Origin: Phellopilus nigrolimitatus
Lineage: Eukaryota; Basidiomycota; Agaricomycetes; Hymenochaetales; Hymenochaetaceae
Direction of reading: 5' to 3'
DNA length: 64,000 bases
Assembly: GCA_021029095.1 (NCBI GenBank)
Contig: JAJOHG010000002.1
Location: forward strand, 1,488,001 to 1,552,000
A program made the position numbers and the translations under genes. Of this stretch, positions 1 through 10,569 are shown piece by piece (the first letter of the stretch is position 1; the number at the start of each line of letters is the position of its first letter). Below the pieces are notes generated by a model. It did no database searches and was not told the DNA's origin. It was given only the letters and a program-made list of their open reading frames with translations.

Positions 1-2973
1 CGCCCTAGTTTCCGCCATAGAAGATACCGCTGTAGAAGAAGCCGTGATGATCGCGCCCCTACTTAGACAAAAGTCGATGTGCGTGTTCAGGCCAATGTTA
101 TCCGTCTCCAGTACCCGGGAGCAAACAGGACAGACCAGTACTTCCGTGGAGCCGTGTTCCCTGCTAGTGAGGGCCTTCGTGTTTGCCTTCGACTTCGACT
201 CCGAATTCGAAAAGGGTGGCTGCGGAGATGTGCTGCGTTCATGGGTCGACGAAGACGAAGGCTTCGTAAGCAATGTCTTTTGATCAGACCTTTTGCTCTG
301 AGAATCCTTCGGCTTCGCTACAGGCTGCTCGCTCTTACTCCGACCAGAGGCAGGCAAAACCGGACGCTCCCGTGTGATGGCGCTAGCCGGCTTCTTAGGC
401 CTAAATCTCGGTTTATCATTCCCCACCTTTATCGCACTCGTTTGAACTTGCTGGGTTTCTGTACCGGAAGCACGGGACCTCGTGCTCTTCACGTTTCACT
501 GGCAGATCCCTTTCTACTCGTTGCTTGTTCTCTTCCTCTTCGTCCTCTTCTTCTTCTTCATCGAGCTCGTCCTCATCTTCAGCAGCTTCACCGACAAGCT
601 CTTCCTCTTCCTCTTCGCCGTCGTATACGATAAGTGGCTCATCCAATGAGATACCGTCGGCTTTTTCGGCTAGACGTCGGTTTGAAGGGCTGCTGGGGGG
701 CTCGGTCACACGACTGGGCGGATGCCCGAGCTTCCGTCTCTTGGACGGAGATTCGGGTCCATATTCGGGTCCAGATTCAAAATACTCAATAATGAACGTG
801 ATGTGAATATAATATGCCGGCATGTTCGGAAATTAGGCATTTAACTTACGCGCATGATACCTTGGTCGGTCGGTTTGCGAAGGTCTTTCAGGTCTGTGAC
901 CCTTAAACCAATGAGTCTGACGCGCATAGGTAAGTAGGGCTTAATTAGCTCCTTCCCAATCTAATTAAGAGAAGTGGTTCATGCGAATGAGAGATGCGTT
1001 TAAAAGACTAAGGAGCTCACTGACATTGACGAGATCCTCTTTTTTCGAGATCCAGCGCTTGAATGTAGCTCGTCGCGTATGGACTACCCATTAAAGTGAC
1101 GGATAAATCCTCGGATTTGGCATTCGGTGCGAAAAATGAGGACACACCTCGAAACGTATCAAGTTTATATGTGAGAATTACGATCTTTCCTGCCCAGCCT
1201 TCCGCTTCAAGATCACGCTCTAGTAAAGACGCGATGTACTCGAGCTTCTCAAAAATAGCGTCCTTCGTGTGCACCGGTCTGAACGTCCTGTTTGATACGA
1301 CAAAATCAACCACTACCACCGTGTAGACCTATGTCAAGAGATTATATTACCTCGAAGCACCAACACTTTTGCGTTCCTCTCGCAGAGACGGCTTGAGCAC
1401 TGTCGGTGACAAGCCTAGATGCGCCTTAAACAGAAAATCGACGGAAAACTTCTTCGGCATGAGATAGATGACGGCTCGTGCCGAGTGTATATCTCCACAT
1501 GTCTTCAAGTCGTATGTAAAGCATATAAGAGGTAACAACCAAAAGAGAAGGGATACGTGCCATACCTTGACACCAATGGACTCGAGGACTCGTTCGCCCA
1601 CACGTCCGATGTATGGTACTTTGCGGACAGGAAGGTCCCGCATGAAATCCATGACTGCTTCACGCTCGAACGGCATGAGAAACTGGCCGTTTGGTTTGTT
1701 CTGAGGATCGGTATCAGAACTCTAATTGCAAGGGTGAAGAGGATATGTGTTTTTCATACCCTGTCAGAACAGATCTGTCAATGTAACATGTATTCAACTC
1801 CCAAGGGATATGAGTAATTAGAAAAGAGATATACCTTGGCTAACATCTATATTAAGTTAGAGAAAGGATTGTTGGATAGACCAGTAATAACGACATACCA
1901 TGTTAGGCGCGATACCAGCACTCGCTGTCAAATTCGTCACCCTCGAAGATTCTTGTGCGCAATTGTTCCACGCACTCCGCGGCGTCAAGATTATGTTCTT
2001 TCAAATATTCCGTGATACTAAAAGGGAAGGTAAGACGGATAAAGCAAAAAAAAAAAAAAAAATCAGGAATATACTTGAGATACCCCTCATCGCATCCAGC
2101 AACCAGCATGTTAGGGTCGTATTGCTTGCATATTGCCATCACTTTTGAAGAGACAACTCCGACTCTCTTGTAATCGACAGGTACAAGGATAATCTCGGGA
2201 CACAACTTCTTTGCCACAAATTCTATGATAAAGTAAGTGGATGAGCCGAAAAGGAAGCACTGGTGTCATATTACCAGGCATTGCTGAGCGCACTCCAAAC
2301 TTCCGCGCATCGTATGATGCTGTGGTAACGATACCGAGCCCGACAACGGCAAACGGTTTGTCCTTGAGCTCTGGGTTGTGTTGCAGCTCGACATTTGCAA
2401 AGAAGGCATCCATATCGACATGCACGATCGTCTGGCTCAGGTCTCTTCGTGATTCCATTTCAGCGAACTGATACCCGTTAGACAGTGGGATGCGTGAGCA
2501 GTGAATGAGTGGCTTGCCAGTCGATCGACCTTCGCTTCCACGCGTCCTATTATGTATGTAACTCAGACTGTCTTCCGCTAAGCTACAGGATGCGCTCCTC
2601 ACCGATGTCCGATTCCCTGAGCAGCTCGTTTCGCCTCGTTAGGATCTTGTTGATTCGTATCGTCCAGTCTGCATCTCGTCGTTTCTCGTTCTAGAGGTTG
2701 TTTCAGTCAATCGCACTCTCCCCGGACCCTTTCTGCCCTGCTTACGTTGTAGAACTTGGACCCCCTGGAGACTTCGGCTATCAGGCGATTTACTTCTGTC
2801 TGGTCCTTGGCGATTCTTTTAACGAGGCATATTTAGTCACTTGCCCTGAGCTGAACAGTATGTGCTAGTCCTCACCCTGCCTTGTGAGCACTCGGGCCTG
2901 CAAGTCGTCTGAGAAAGCTCGGATCTTGAGATTGTGGAATATGTGCGTCATTATCATCTTCGTCCTCCTTCAT
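1..2973 (-). CDS. POLK: DNA polymerase kappa (Y-family translesion polymerase), 3' end outside window
   Basis: This is a Y-family DNA polymerase that inserts bases opposite damaged template in the nucleus. The chosen start (ATG at 2973-2971) opens an acidic leader followed by [14 protein letters not shown], then [15 protein letters not shown] and [17 protein letters not shown], the N-clasp typical of kappa. The palm begins at [13 protein letters not shown] (about 2440-2400), with DMD as a metal-binding site, then [18 protein letters not shown]. Further exons give the [11 protein letters not shown] region, a helix-hairpin-helix-like segment ([18 protein letters not shown], about 1600) and the little-finger domain (about 1320-1020). 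The tail is strongly acidic (about 530-640). Near the left edge (about 80-150) there is a UBZ4-type zinc finger, CPVC then LNTHIDFCL, expected to bind ubiquitinated PCNA. At least eight short introns are present; one holds a 17-bp A run. The stop codon was not reached. Confidence 0.93.
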
Positions 2974-3313
2974 CGTTGCTCGGTGTTGACCTGAGTGCCG
3001 CAAGAACTCAAGTGAAGGAGAGCGGGCCGTCGGGATCATCGTGTGGCTGTGGTAAAGTCACGTGGATACATATTGCTCAGAACATATCGCGTGTCCCCCA
3101 GTCGAAATAGTAATACTGGACTCCCATCCAACAGCTCGCGCAAGAGCTGGCTACGAGACTAGGATCGAGACCACTACGTACGTTTCTGAGGACAGAGGGC
3201 ACTGCATGGACGAACTCATACTTATCAGACTACGAGTCATTCTATAATGCAAGGTGTGCAAATGAGTTATGCTAAGCCGACTACCAACGAAGAAAGAGCA
3301 GGCCAGTTTTTAT
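2974..3313. other. Intergenic, no gene seen
   Basis: This is the promoter side of the polymerase kappa gene and the 3' side of the peptidyl-tRNA hydrolase gene; both lie on the minus strand. The only open frames are short, and I saw no clear TATA box or repeat. Confidence 0.5.
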
Positions 3314-4026
3314 TTATTTCGGTTCCTTAACACTTTCGGCTGCTCCTCCCTTCGGCCGTTCAAGAAGGACCTTCATTTGTTCGGAAATAGTTTCGATATA
3401 TTCCCACACTTCATCGAGCCCTTCCCCATCTGCAGACCAGTGCCGTTTTTCGTACGAAGTGAGTGCTCCAAGCACGTATTTCTTCGCATCGCTGCCGCGT
3501 CCAATTCCGACGAGCAGACGGAAGTAATTTGAGTTATGGTTAAGGCTGTCATTGATGCTCCGGATACCTCCGTGTCCCTGGGCCGATCCAGCGAATTTAA
3601 CTTTCACGCGTCCCGGCTCCAGGTGCAGGGTATCTTGGATGACAATCATGGAGGCCGGGCTATCGACCGTTGCATAACAGGCCTTCTTAACCGCGGGGCC
3701 TACAATATTCATGAGAGGTCCTGTATGTATATTAGAACGAACCGACGCCTTTTTGGAAGTGATGGCAGACATACGTGGCTTGAATAAGGACAATTGTATG
3801 GGCTTGTCCTTGAGTCGAGTCTCCCCTTGAGCGAAATAACCATCGAGACGGTCGTGCAAGGTCATGTTATATCCACACCTAGATGCGATAGAATTAAGGA
3901 TGTAGTGTCCTACGCTACTCGATGGTCAGGACGGAATGGCAATCAGAGCGCGAACGCAGACACGCACCTATGACGAGTCCCTGGTAATGGTATGTTTCCG
4001 ATTCCGACCAGTAAAATGCGCTGCAT
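3314..4026 (-). CDS. PTH1: Peptidyl-tRNA hydrolase, bacterial/mitochondrial Pth type
   Basis: This enzyme cleaves the ester bond of peptidyl-tRNA released from stalled ribosomes; in fungi the Pth1 type is usually mitochondrial. Exon 1 (ATG at 4026) reads MQRILLVGIGNIPLPGTRHR, matching the family opening with its G-N-P-G-x-x-x-x-x-T-R-H signature, although here the N is followed by IPLPGT. It joins to VGHYILNSIASRCGYN, where the catalytic histidine region falls. A 54-nt GT-AG intron (about 3721-3774) lies in frame without a stop. Its removal gives LFKPRPLMNIVGPAVKKA, which matches the family's KP-x-T/F-MN motif region. Downstream are DTLHLEPGRVKVKFAGSAQGHGG and GHGGIRSIND, the conserved GHNGLRSI-like segment, then NYFRLLVGIGRG. 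No obvious targeting peptide is seen before the first methionine. Confidence 0.88.
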
Positions 4027-4841
4027 TCCTGGTACGGGTTCTTCAGATGAAATTAAGATGACAGGAGAGCCTCAGCGTCTGGACGGATGGAATAAATTTC
4101 AGAGGTATAAGAAAGCCAGACTGATACGTTTCAGATCAGTCCAAGAAATGGTAGGATCGCGCAGCAAAGATCCGTCACACCAGACTTAGACCTCAGGACT
4201 ACGATCGCGGCAATTTAATTTAAATTTTCGTCCTTCGGCCACTTCGATATGCCAGGAATGTTCTGCAGACAGAGGTTTTTTTTTTTCCTTGTGGAGCGCA
4301 AGTGCAAGGAGTATGTGCTGACAGAGTGACAATGACGTGTGACACTGTCCGGTATGACCGTGCGTGCTGCTTGTCAAGCTGTCCAGTCTCTCTTGAACAG
4401 CGTCCACCACCTCATCTGCCGGCCTTGGCTGTCAGTCTTTGTCTAAATTGGAAGTTGCTTCATATATATTTTGGAGACGTTAAACCTGCTGCATTGGGCG
4501 CAGGTAGAAGCTCTGGAAGTTCAACTTTTCGGAAGAGCTTCGTCCACTCGTTTTGCTTTGCATTCAGGTTCGTTCCTCACCGACCTTTTGAACAACCCGT
4601 AGTACTTGTCTATGCATACTTATCATGGCCTTTCGCAGTGTACATTCTTTTAGCGGACGGGAACTATTATCTCTACGGGGCTCTCCCCTAAGCATCTGTC
4701 TAAACCGATAAGCCGGCAAGAACGTGGGCACTCGGGAAACACACTTTCGACTTTCATCCTCCCTCCATATTTGATAGGGGGAACGAGGAATCCCCTTTAC
4801 AACTTTACTTTCGACCAGGACATCGCGTGTGCGATAACACG
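4027..4841. other. Intergenic between divergent genes, no gene seen
   Basis: This gap lies between the divergent starts of the peptidyl-tRNA hydrolase and PAQR genes. It has only short unsupported frames on both strands and no repeat or RNA gene that I could recognise. It presumably carries both promoters. Confidence 0.45.
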
Positions 4842-6780
4842 ATGCCTGCTGCGACTACCGGTTCAGAAGTTCAGGTACAGATGCGACGCTCTAGACATCG
4901 CCTGTCGAGCGCGCATACGCCACACTCTCTGCCGGTGCAAGCATGCAACCCGCTTCCTTCCTCCTTAGCCGCGTTAGACCTTTCGGCTGCCTCTCCAGCA
5001 CCTGTCCTCGCCTCGGTGCGCGTTCTGGTTCTCTCACATCTTGCGGAACTCGAACGACGGCTCGCCCCTTCCGACTCATCCACCTCGGAATCATGGAAGA
5101 GCAAGGGGGAAGAGACAGTCGAGGATGCGCGAGTTTGGGCAAGGGAGGCGATAGAGATGCTCAGGGGGATACGCTCAGACGTATGCTCGCATCTTCCTGA
5201 ATTGCCGTTTGACGCCACCAGCTTGGAAGAACTCCTGAAGACGCATTTCCATGATCTTTTCTACCCGGCGTTGATGGATGACATTCGATCACACTTGCCC
5301 GAACTCCCACGACCGTACATGCCTGACTTTAATCTGCCGGATGTACAGTCGCGACTGCAGGATGTCCGTTCTCATTTACCGGAAATGCCCGTCGATTTTA
5401 ACCAGCCGATGAGCTACCTGCCCACCTTATCGCATCATCTAAACTCGCTTCATGCGCACCTTTCAGATCTGAACACGTGTTCAGGCTCGTTGCCTTCTCT
5501 GCCGTCAACGAGCACGCTTTCAGATCTTTTGGACAGGCTATTGTCATCAAATTTGGTACCAGCTGTCCTGCATCGTGCCGATGGCCAAGAAAGTGCCTTA
5601 GAGAAGGCCGCCAAAGACATGTCCAAAGCGCTCAAAAAATCGCTAGACGGTGCAGAACTTGTAACTTATGTGGATTTACCCAACGAGTGGCGAAACAATC
5701 CTTGGGTAGTTAGAGGTTACCGGTATGTGGTTCTTTCGTTACTTTAATGTTCAATTTTAAGCATGCCATAATTCGTTTCCAGCTTCATTCCGCTCAATAA
5801 ATGGCCCATCATCCTGCTTTCATTATTTGCAATCCACAACGAGACCCGTATGTTTTTGAGTCTTTCGCAGACACATTTCTAATAGCTGCATTTTGTCCAG
5901 TGAATATCCACACGCATATGATACCCCTGTTGCATACAGCACTTCGCTTTCTTTTAAATTACGCATCTGACCCGCTTGATCGGCCGGAGAAAATCTATAC
6001 TGCCTTTGCTATGCTGTGTTTGTTCAGTAGCGTGGTCTGGCATACTATGTCTGGTTGTGCTCACCGCCAGGGCATGGAGCTTTGTGCGAGGTAAGATATT
6101 TTTCCTTCCTTTTCTATTTTACGAAGATGTACTCATTTCAATTAAAAAAACTTCAGGGTCGACTACGTCGGAATCGGATGGTTGGTGGCTGCTGCTCTGG
6201 ACGACTGGATCGTATACTAACTTTCGTGACATAGGCTCATCAGTGCAAGCGTTGGGACAGTAGTCTACTATGGTTTTTCATGCCATAGACAGGCTGCTCT
6301 GATTTACACGTCGTTATGCCTGGTAACAGGTATAGCAGGAAGCATCTTCCCATTTATGACATGGTTTAACGGCCGAAAGTATAAGGTATGTGTCTCGTTG
6401 GCTTTTTTCCCCCTTGTTCTATGAATGGCTGACATTCCCTGCATTAGCCTGTTCGCGTCGTGTTCTTCGTCGGAATGGCGCTCACTGGACTCGCCCCCAT
6501 CGCGCATTTCTCGTATTACATCGGGTTTTGGGCGATGCTGTCGTTCATTCAACCCATCATGCCTTCACTTTCGTCATACATCATCGGCCTTATTTTCTAT
6601 GTCACGCACGTACCCGAACGCTTCATCTACAGCGAGCGCATCTCACGCTGGACGGATTGGCTTGGCGGGGGCTCTCACGCGATTTGGCACGCATTTATTG
6701 CGCTCGCGATCTACCAGCACAAGTGGGGCATGCGCGAGATGCGTGCAAGTATTGGCGGGGAACGGTGTCTCTTGTCTTAA
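4842..6780 (+). CDS. PAQR / hemolysin-III family membrane receptor with long N-terminal domain (Izh3-like)
   Basis: The C-terminal half (from about 5780) is a seven-pass PAQR domain. It has NETLNIHTHMIPLL, the FSSVVWHTMSGC segment with a zinc-ligand histidine, several hydrophobic helices, and a final GSHAIWHAF motif with the paired histidines of the family. Fungal PAQR proteins (Izh) are linked to zinc homeostasis and sterol metabolism. The first exon (to about 5722) encodes roughly 290 cytoplasmic residues not found in short PAQRs; yeast Izh3 has a comparable extension. In it the phrase SHLPELP/SHLPEMP occurs three times (about 5190, 5290, 5370). Five exons are joined by typical introns (about 5723-5781, 5848-5900, 6092-6155, 6181-6233, 6386-6448). 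I chose the methionine at 4842; an in-frame one at 4827 is possible. Confidence 0.9.
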
Positions 6781-7174
6781 CTCTAGTTTATTGTCCTTCC
6801 TTTTTAAACTTATTACAGGTAGAACCAGAGCGGTTCGTTATAATTGTTCTATTTTGTTGAAAAACACTTTGTTTATCGGTGGTACGTACGTAGGTAAAAA
6901 TTATTGGATTCTTTGGTCGTTTGCTATGCATGTGGTATCGGTGATCATCTCTAGTAACTGAACATCGACATGCACCGCCAATCTGTACAGAATGTCCCAT
7001 CCTTGCGAGCTCCAAGAGGCCTCAACTTTCCTTCATGGAGAAACGTCGGTTCATAAGACAGTTGTCATTCAAGACTAGTTTGTTCACATGATGAGTAAGG
7101 CCGAGGAAGTGTCGTGAACGCTGCCGCTTGGTCTTGGTCCTGGTCTCGATTTTTCCTCGTGCCTACGCTGAGCA
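6781..7174. other. Intergenic, no gene seen
   Basis: This gap holds the 3' region of the PAQR gene and the promoter of the paraoxonase-like gene. No open frame with family resemblance or repeat was noticed. Confidence 0.45.
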
Positions 7175-8706
7175 ATGAGCAGACTGCTGTTAACCATATC
7201 CGTGACCATCGCAGCCGTCATCGGGGGCTTCTACCAGTTCAGCCTCAAGCCGAAGCTCATTGTCTTTGGCCAGGGCCGGGTCGTCGAGCCCATCGGAAAC
7301 ACGAAATGCAAGACGTATGACGGTGCCACGGCCTGCGAGAGTGAGTGTATGTCTCACACATCGCTTGAACGGCTGAACTAAATGATTACATTGTCGTATG
7401 AAGAAATATCACTGCATGAGCCGACAGGGCATCTCTACATGGCGTGCTCGACCCAGCAAAGCCGGGCGCACTGGCTGCCTGCCACGAACCAGCTGAACGC
7501 GACGGGAAAGTCCTCGTCCGACTACGTCGCCGTCTTCGACCCCGCGACGTCGAAGGTGACGCGCCTGCGCACGCAGGGATTCAAGTTCCCGCGCGGTCTG
7601 AGCGTGCACGGCATGGACGTCGTGCAGTCGGCCCTCCGTCCGTCGGAGATCCTCATCTACCTTATCAACCACCGCGAGCCGATGGCGCCGCGACTGGCTG
7701 TGGATGTCGGCGCGGACTCGGTGATCGAGATCTTCAGGACACGCCCTGGTAGTGAGGAGATGCACTATGTTGTGACGTTCAAGGACCCGGTGATCTCTAC
7801 GCCGAACGACGTTGTCGCCACAGGAGACGATAAAAGCTTCTTTTTCACGAACGATCACGGGTTTGTAAAGTCTGGTCTTGTGAGTTTGCTCGATCGCTGG
7901 TCTGCTACAGTCGTTTTATACGTGGTGATTTATAGGCAAGGCGTCTGAATCTTGACATATATTTCGGAAGAGCGTGGTCCAATGTTGGATACTGCCATGC
8001 CGAAAATGGTTGCAAGGTCGCTGTTGACAACATCTCAGGAGCCAATGGGATAACCAAAGACAAGGATGGAAAATATTATGTAGCCAGTTCCAAGTCCACG
8101 GAGGTCTTCGTCTTGGAGCGTCAGGCAGACAGCAGTCTGGTGATCACAGATGTAATACATTCTGGTAAGATACCCATACCTACAAAGATGAGAAGCTTCT
8201 TATTAGCATTTTTCGCAGAACACCCCATAGACAATCTCTCTGTCGATAAATCAGGGGCTATTTGGGGCGCTGGTTTGTGTTGCTCATTTGGGAATAATCG
8301 GATGTGCTCACTCCGGAACAACAGGTATGGTCAACGCCTTGCATCGGGTTAACGTCCATTTTGTCAATCCGAAAATCATCTCTCCTTCCTCCGCGTTTCG
8401 GATAACTCCCAATGACGGTCAGAGTCGCTATTTCGGAGAGAAGTACAAAGTCGAGAAGGTCTGCACGTTTGCACGTTTCTATCTTCCGTCTGGTCTTGCT
8501 TGTTCATACTGTTGCTCAACTATCAGAAATTCGAAGACGACGGCGAGATTGCTTCTGGTTCAACATCGGTGGTGTACGACTCGCAAAGGAAAAAGCTGTA
8601 CCTTCACGGTTAGTTTCATGTCCGCGTTTTGCTGCACCTTCAGCTAATATATCGGAACTATTCAGGAATTGCTGCTCCGCATCTAACAGTCTGTGATATT
8701 GAGTGA
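7175..8706 (+). CDS. Paraoxonase/arylesterase (PON)-like six-bladed propeller protein, membrane-anchored
   Basis: The protein starts with a hydrophobic helix (residues about 3-20, LLLTISVTIAAVIGGFY) that looks like a signal anchor. It continues with motifs of the PON family of calcium-dependent lactonases/arylesterases: PRGLSVHGMDVV (PON has a HGI-S pattern), LIYLINHREP, VIEIFR, PVISTPNDVVATGDDKSFFFTNDH (compare LPSLNDIVAVG...YGTNDH), ANGITKDKDGKYYVA and DNLSVDKSGAIWGA. The N and D residues in these phrases are the family's calcium-site positions. After several short introns (about 7340-7405, 7870-7936, 8165-8218, 8270-8330, 8458-8525, 8606-8665) the protein ends TVCDIE. Substrate cannot be told from sequence; most characterised members are lactonases. 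Confidence 0.82.
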
Positions 8707-8901
8707 ATGGAGAGAAAACAGGTAAAATAAAATAAAGTTCCTCGCTCGCGGGTTCGGGACTTTTCACTAGTTAAACTTATTTTGTGTGGACATGGTTAAT
8801 AAACAGTATTGCATATTGGGTACATTGTCTAAAAGTACAATCGGATATCGTATGAAAAGCGTACAAGCAACAGCGTAGTCCGAATGGACGGCCTGCAGAC
8901 A

Positions 8902-10299
8902 TCACATCAACTTTGCCTCTTTCTTTGCCTGTGCGACTTGAGCAAGGCGCTGGCTGCGCAACGTGACGTTCGCGTTCTGCGCGGACTTCTTGGCGGCTGG
9001 ACCGGTGGTCCCTGCGACAGGCGCAATGGACGATTGAGAAATGGATATTCGTGTTTCGTCAGACGTGAAGCCTGGTATGCGAAGGTTGTGGTTGCGCTCT
9101 GAGAAAGCAACGATGCGTAAGGAAAGTGAAAGCTACGTGGGATGGTGAAAATAATTTTACCGAGGTGGAGCTGCAAGTCCTTAACTTCCAGAGAATCGCC
9201 TCCTCGATGTTTTGCCAGGCGACAGCCGAAGTTCGTCACCGAATCTATGAATTCATCCGCGACGTCCAAAAGTAACTTCGGAAAATGACGTTTTCACTTG
9301 CGGTCAGACACAATCGATCCCGGCATATATGGATACTCACGTCTTCGACTTCGGGCTCGATTTTGACATTAGGGTCGATGCTGTAGACCAGGTCTTGAAT
9401 CGAGCGCCGCATGCTTTGATCATTAGGCGCGTTCTTCCGTCTGTTCGACGTGTCTGCGGAGCCCAACATGCTTGAATCGTCTGTTCGAGCAATCTGTGCC
9501 GGTGTACCTGTAGTACGCGAAATTGTAAGACACCACGCCCACGAATATCAACAAAGAACATCCCCCGCACCAGAAATCCGCCCGCTCGCAAATCCCCCGC
9601 TTAGAGTCGGCCGACCAGTCGCCGCCGGGAAGTGCTGGGGCCCGGGGTTTGTAACGTTCAAGGTTTGGCTGATCGGATACCCACTTCCTGCGGAGTTGTT
9701 TGCAAGGGTCGTGCTTCCGCTCGGAGCGGGAGACGAGCTCTTAAACGCGCTGGCAGTCGAGGCTATAGCATTGGCTACTACTGAGGCTGATTGTATGGGT
9801 TGCGTGGGCTGAGTGGTGAGGGAAATGAGAAAGGCAGTTAGCATGGTGTGAAGAAACAGGCACGACGTGTTTACCCTTGACGGACCTGCGGCAGGTTGAG
9901 CAGCTGTCGGTTGGGAGGCTTGCGAGCTCCCAGGACCTTCTTTGTTGTTATTTATCGCAAATTGCTTCAGCTAAACACGCATTGTGGGTATGGCCATAGG
10001 TTAATGGGCAAATATACAACGACGAGACATAATGAACCACGTGCCTGCTGAATTTGAGCCTGGGTTAACCTCCCCTGCTTCGCGAGCTCGCTGATCTGCT
10101 CCATGTTCTGCATCAGGAGCGCAGCGATCTTGTCGTTCTGCAGGCTCTCACCGGTCGACGACCTGAACGCGGTGGAGAGGGCTGCGATGATGTTCGCCGG
10201 CGCATTATTCTGCGCCGACGTTGAAGGAGGAACGGCTGCTGCAGCGGGCTGCTGTTGAGCTTGCTGGGGTTGCTGCTGCTGTGTTTCGTTGGTGGACAT
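8902..10299 (-). CDS. TAF12: Transcription initiation factor TFIID subunit 12 (TAF12, histone-fold)
   Basis: TAF12 pairs with TAF4 through an H2B-like histone fold and is shared by TFIID and SAGA. The start MSTNETQ (ATG at 10299) leads into a Gln/Ala-rich stretch, then [20 protein letters not shown] and a helical segment ending [11 protein letters not shown]. The middle (about 9530-9960) is a Ser/Thr/Pro-rich linker. The histone fold covers about 9090-9430: [21 protein letters not shown], then [17 protein letters not shown] and [21 protein letters not shown]. This follows the family pattern of IDP-N, a VEELLL-like helix, LAKHR and [10 protein letters not shown]. The C-terminus is NHNLRIPGF followed by a basic tail ending KKEAKLM. 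A TAF7 gene lies about 2.4 kb away. Confidence 0.93.
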
Positions 10300-10569
10300 G
10301 GTTGTATGTTGTGCGTCGCGAAGAACTTTCCGGCTGGTAGCTATTACCTGCAAAAAGAGTTGTTTGTGGTCTGAACCACAAATGGAGTGACTGTGAGAAG
10401 CGAGGCGCGCACGCGTCAAGCTTCTCTTTTCGGCCTTAGCGGTGGTATAGAACTCCAGTTGAGGGATTCATTATGATACCATTAGCTCATTCGTGCTCGC
10501 GGTATGGTTTATTATTCTATTCCTTTTCACGCGCTCTCTGATTTCAGCTTGTATCACGGCGATTCAGAT
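10300..10569. promoter_or_regulatory. Shared divergent promoter region of TAF12 and F-box gene
   Basis: About 270 bp separate the start codons of the divergent TAF12 and F-box genes. I saw no clear TATA box. The region contains short frames only. Confidence 0.4.

Noticed and set aside
525..806. Poly-serine open frame on the plus strand
   Set aside because: It is the opposite-strand shadow of the acidic Glu/Asp tract of polymerase kappa.
3721..3774. Reading through the in-frame 54-nt segment of peptidyl-tRNA hydrolase as coding
   Set aside because: It has a good GT donor and CAG acceptor, and its removal restores the conserved segment around PLMNIVGP.
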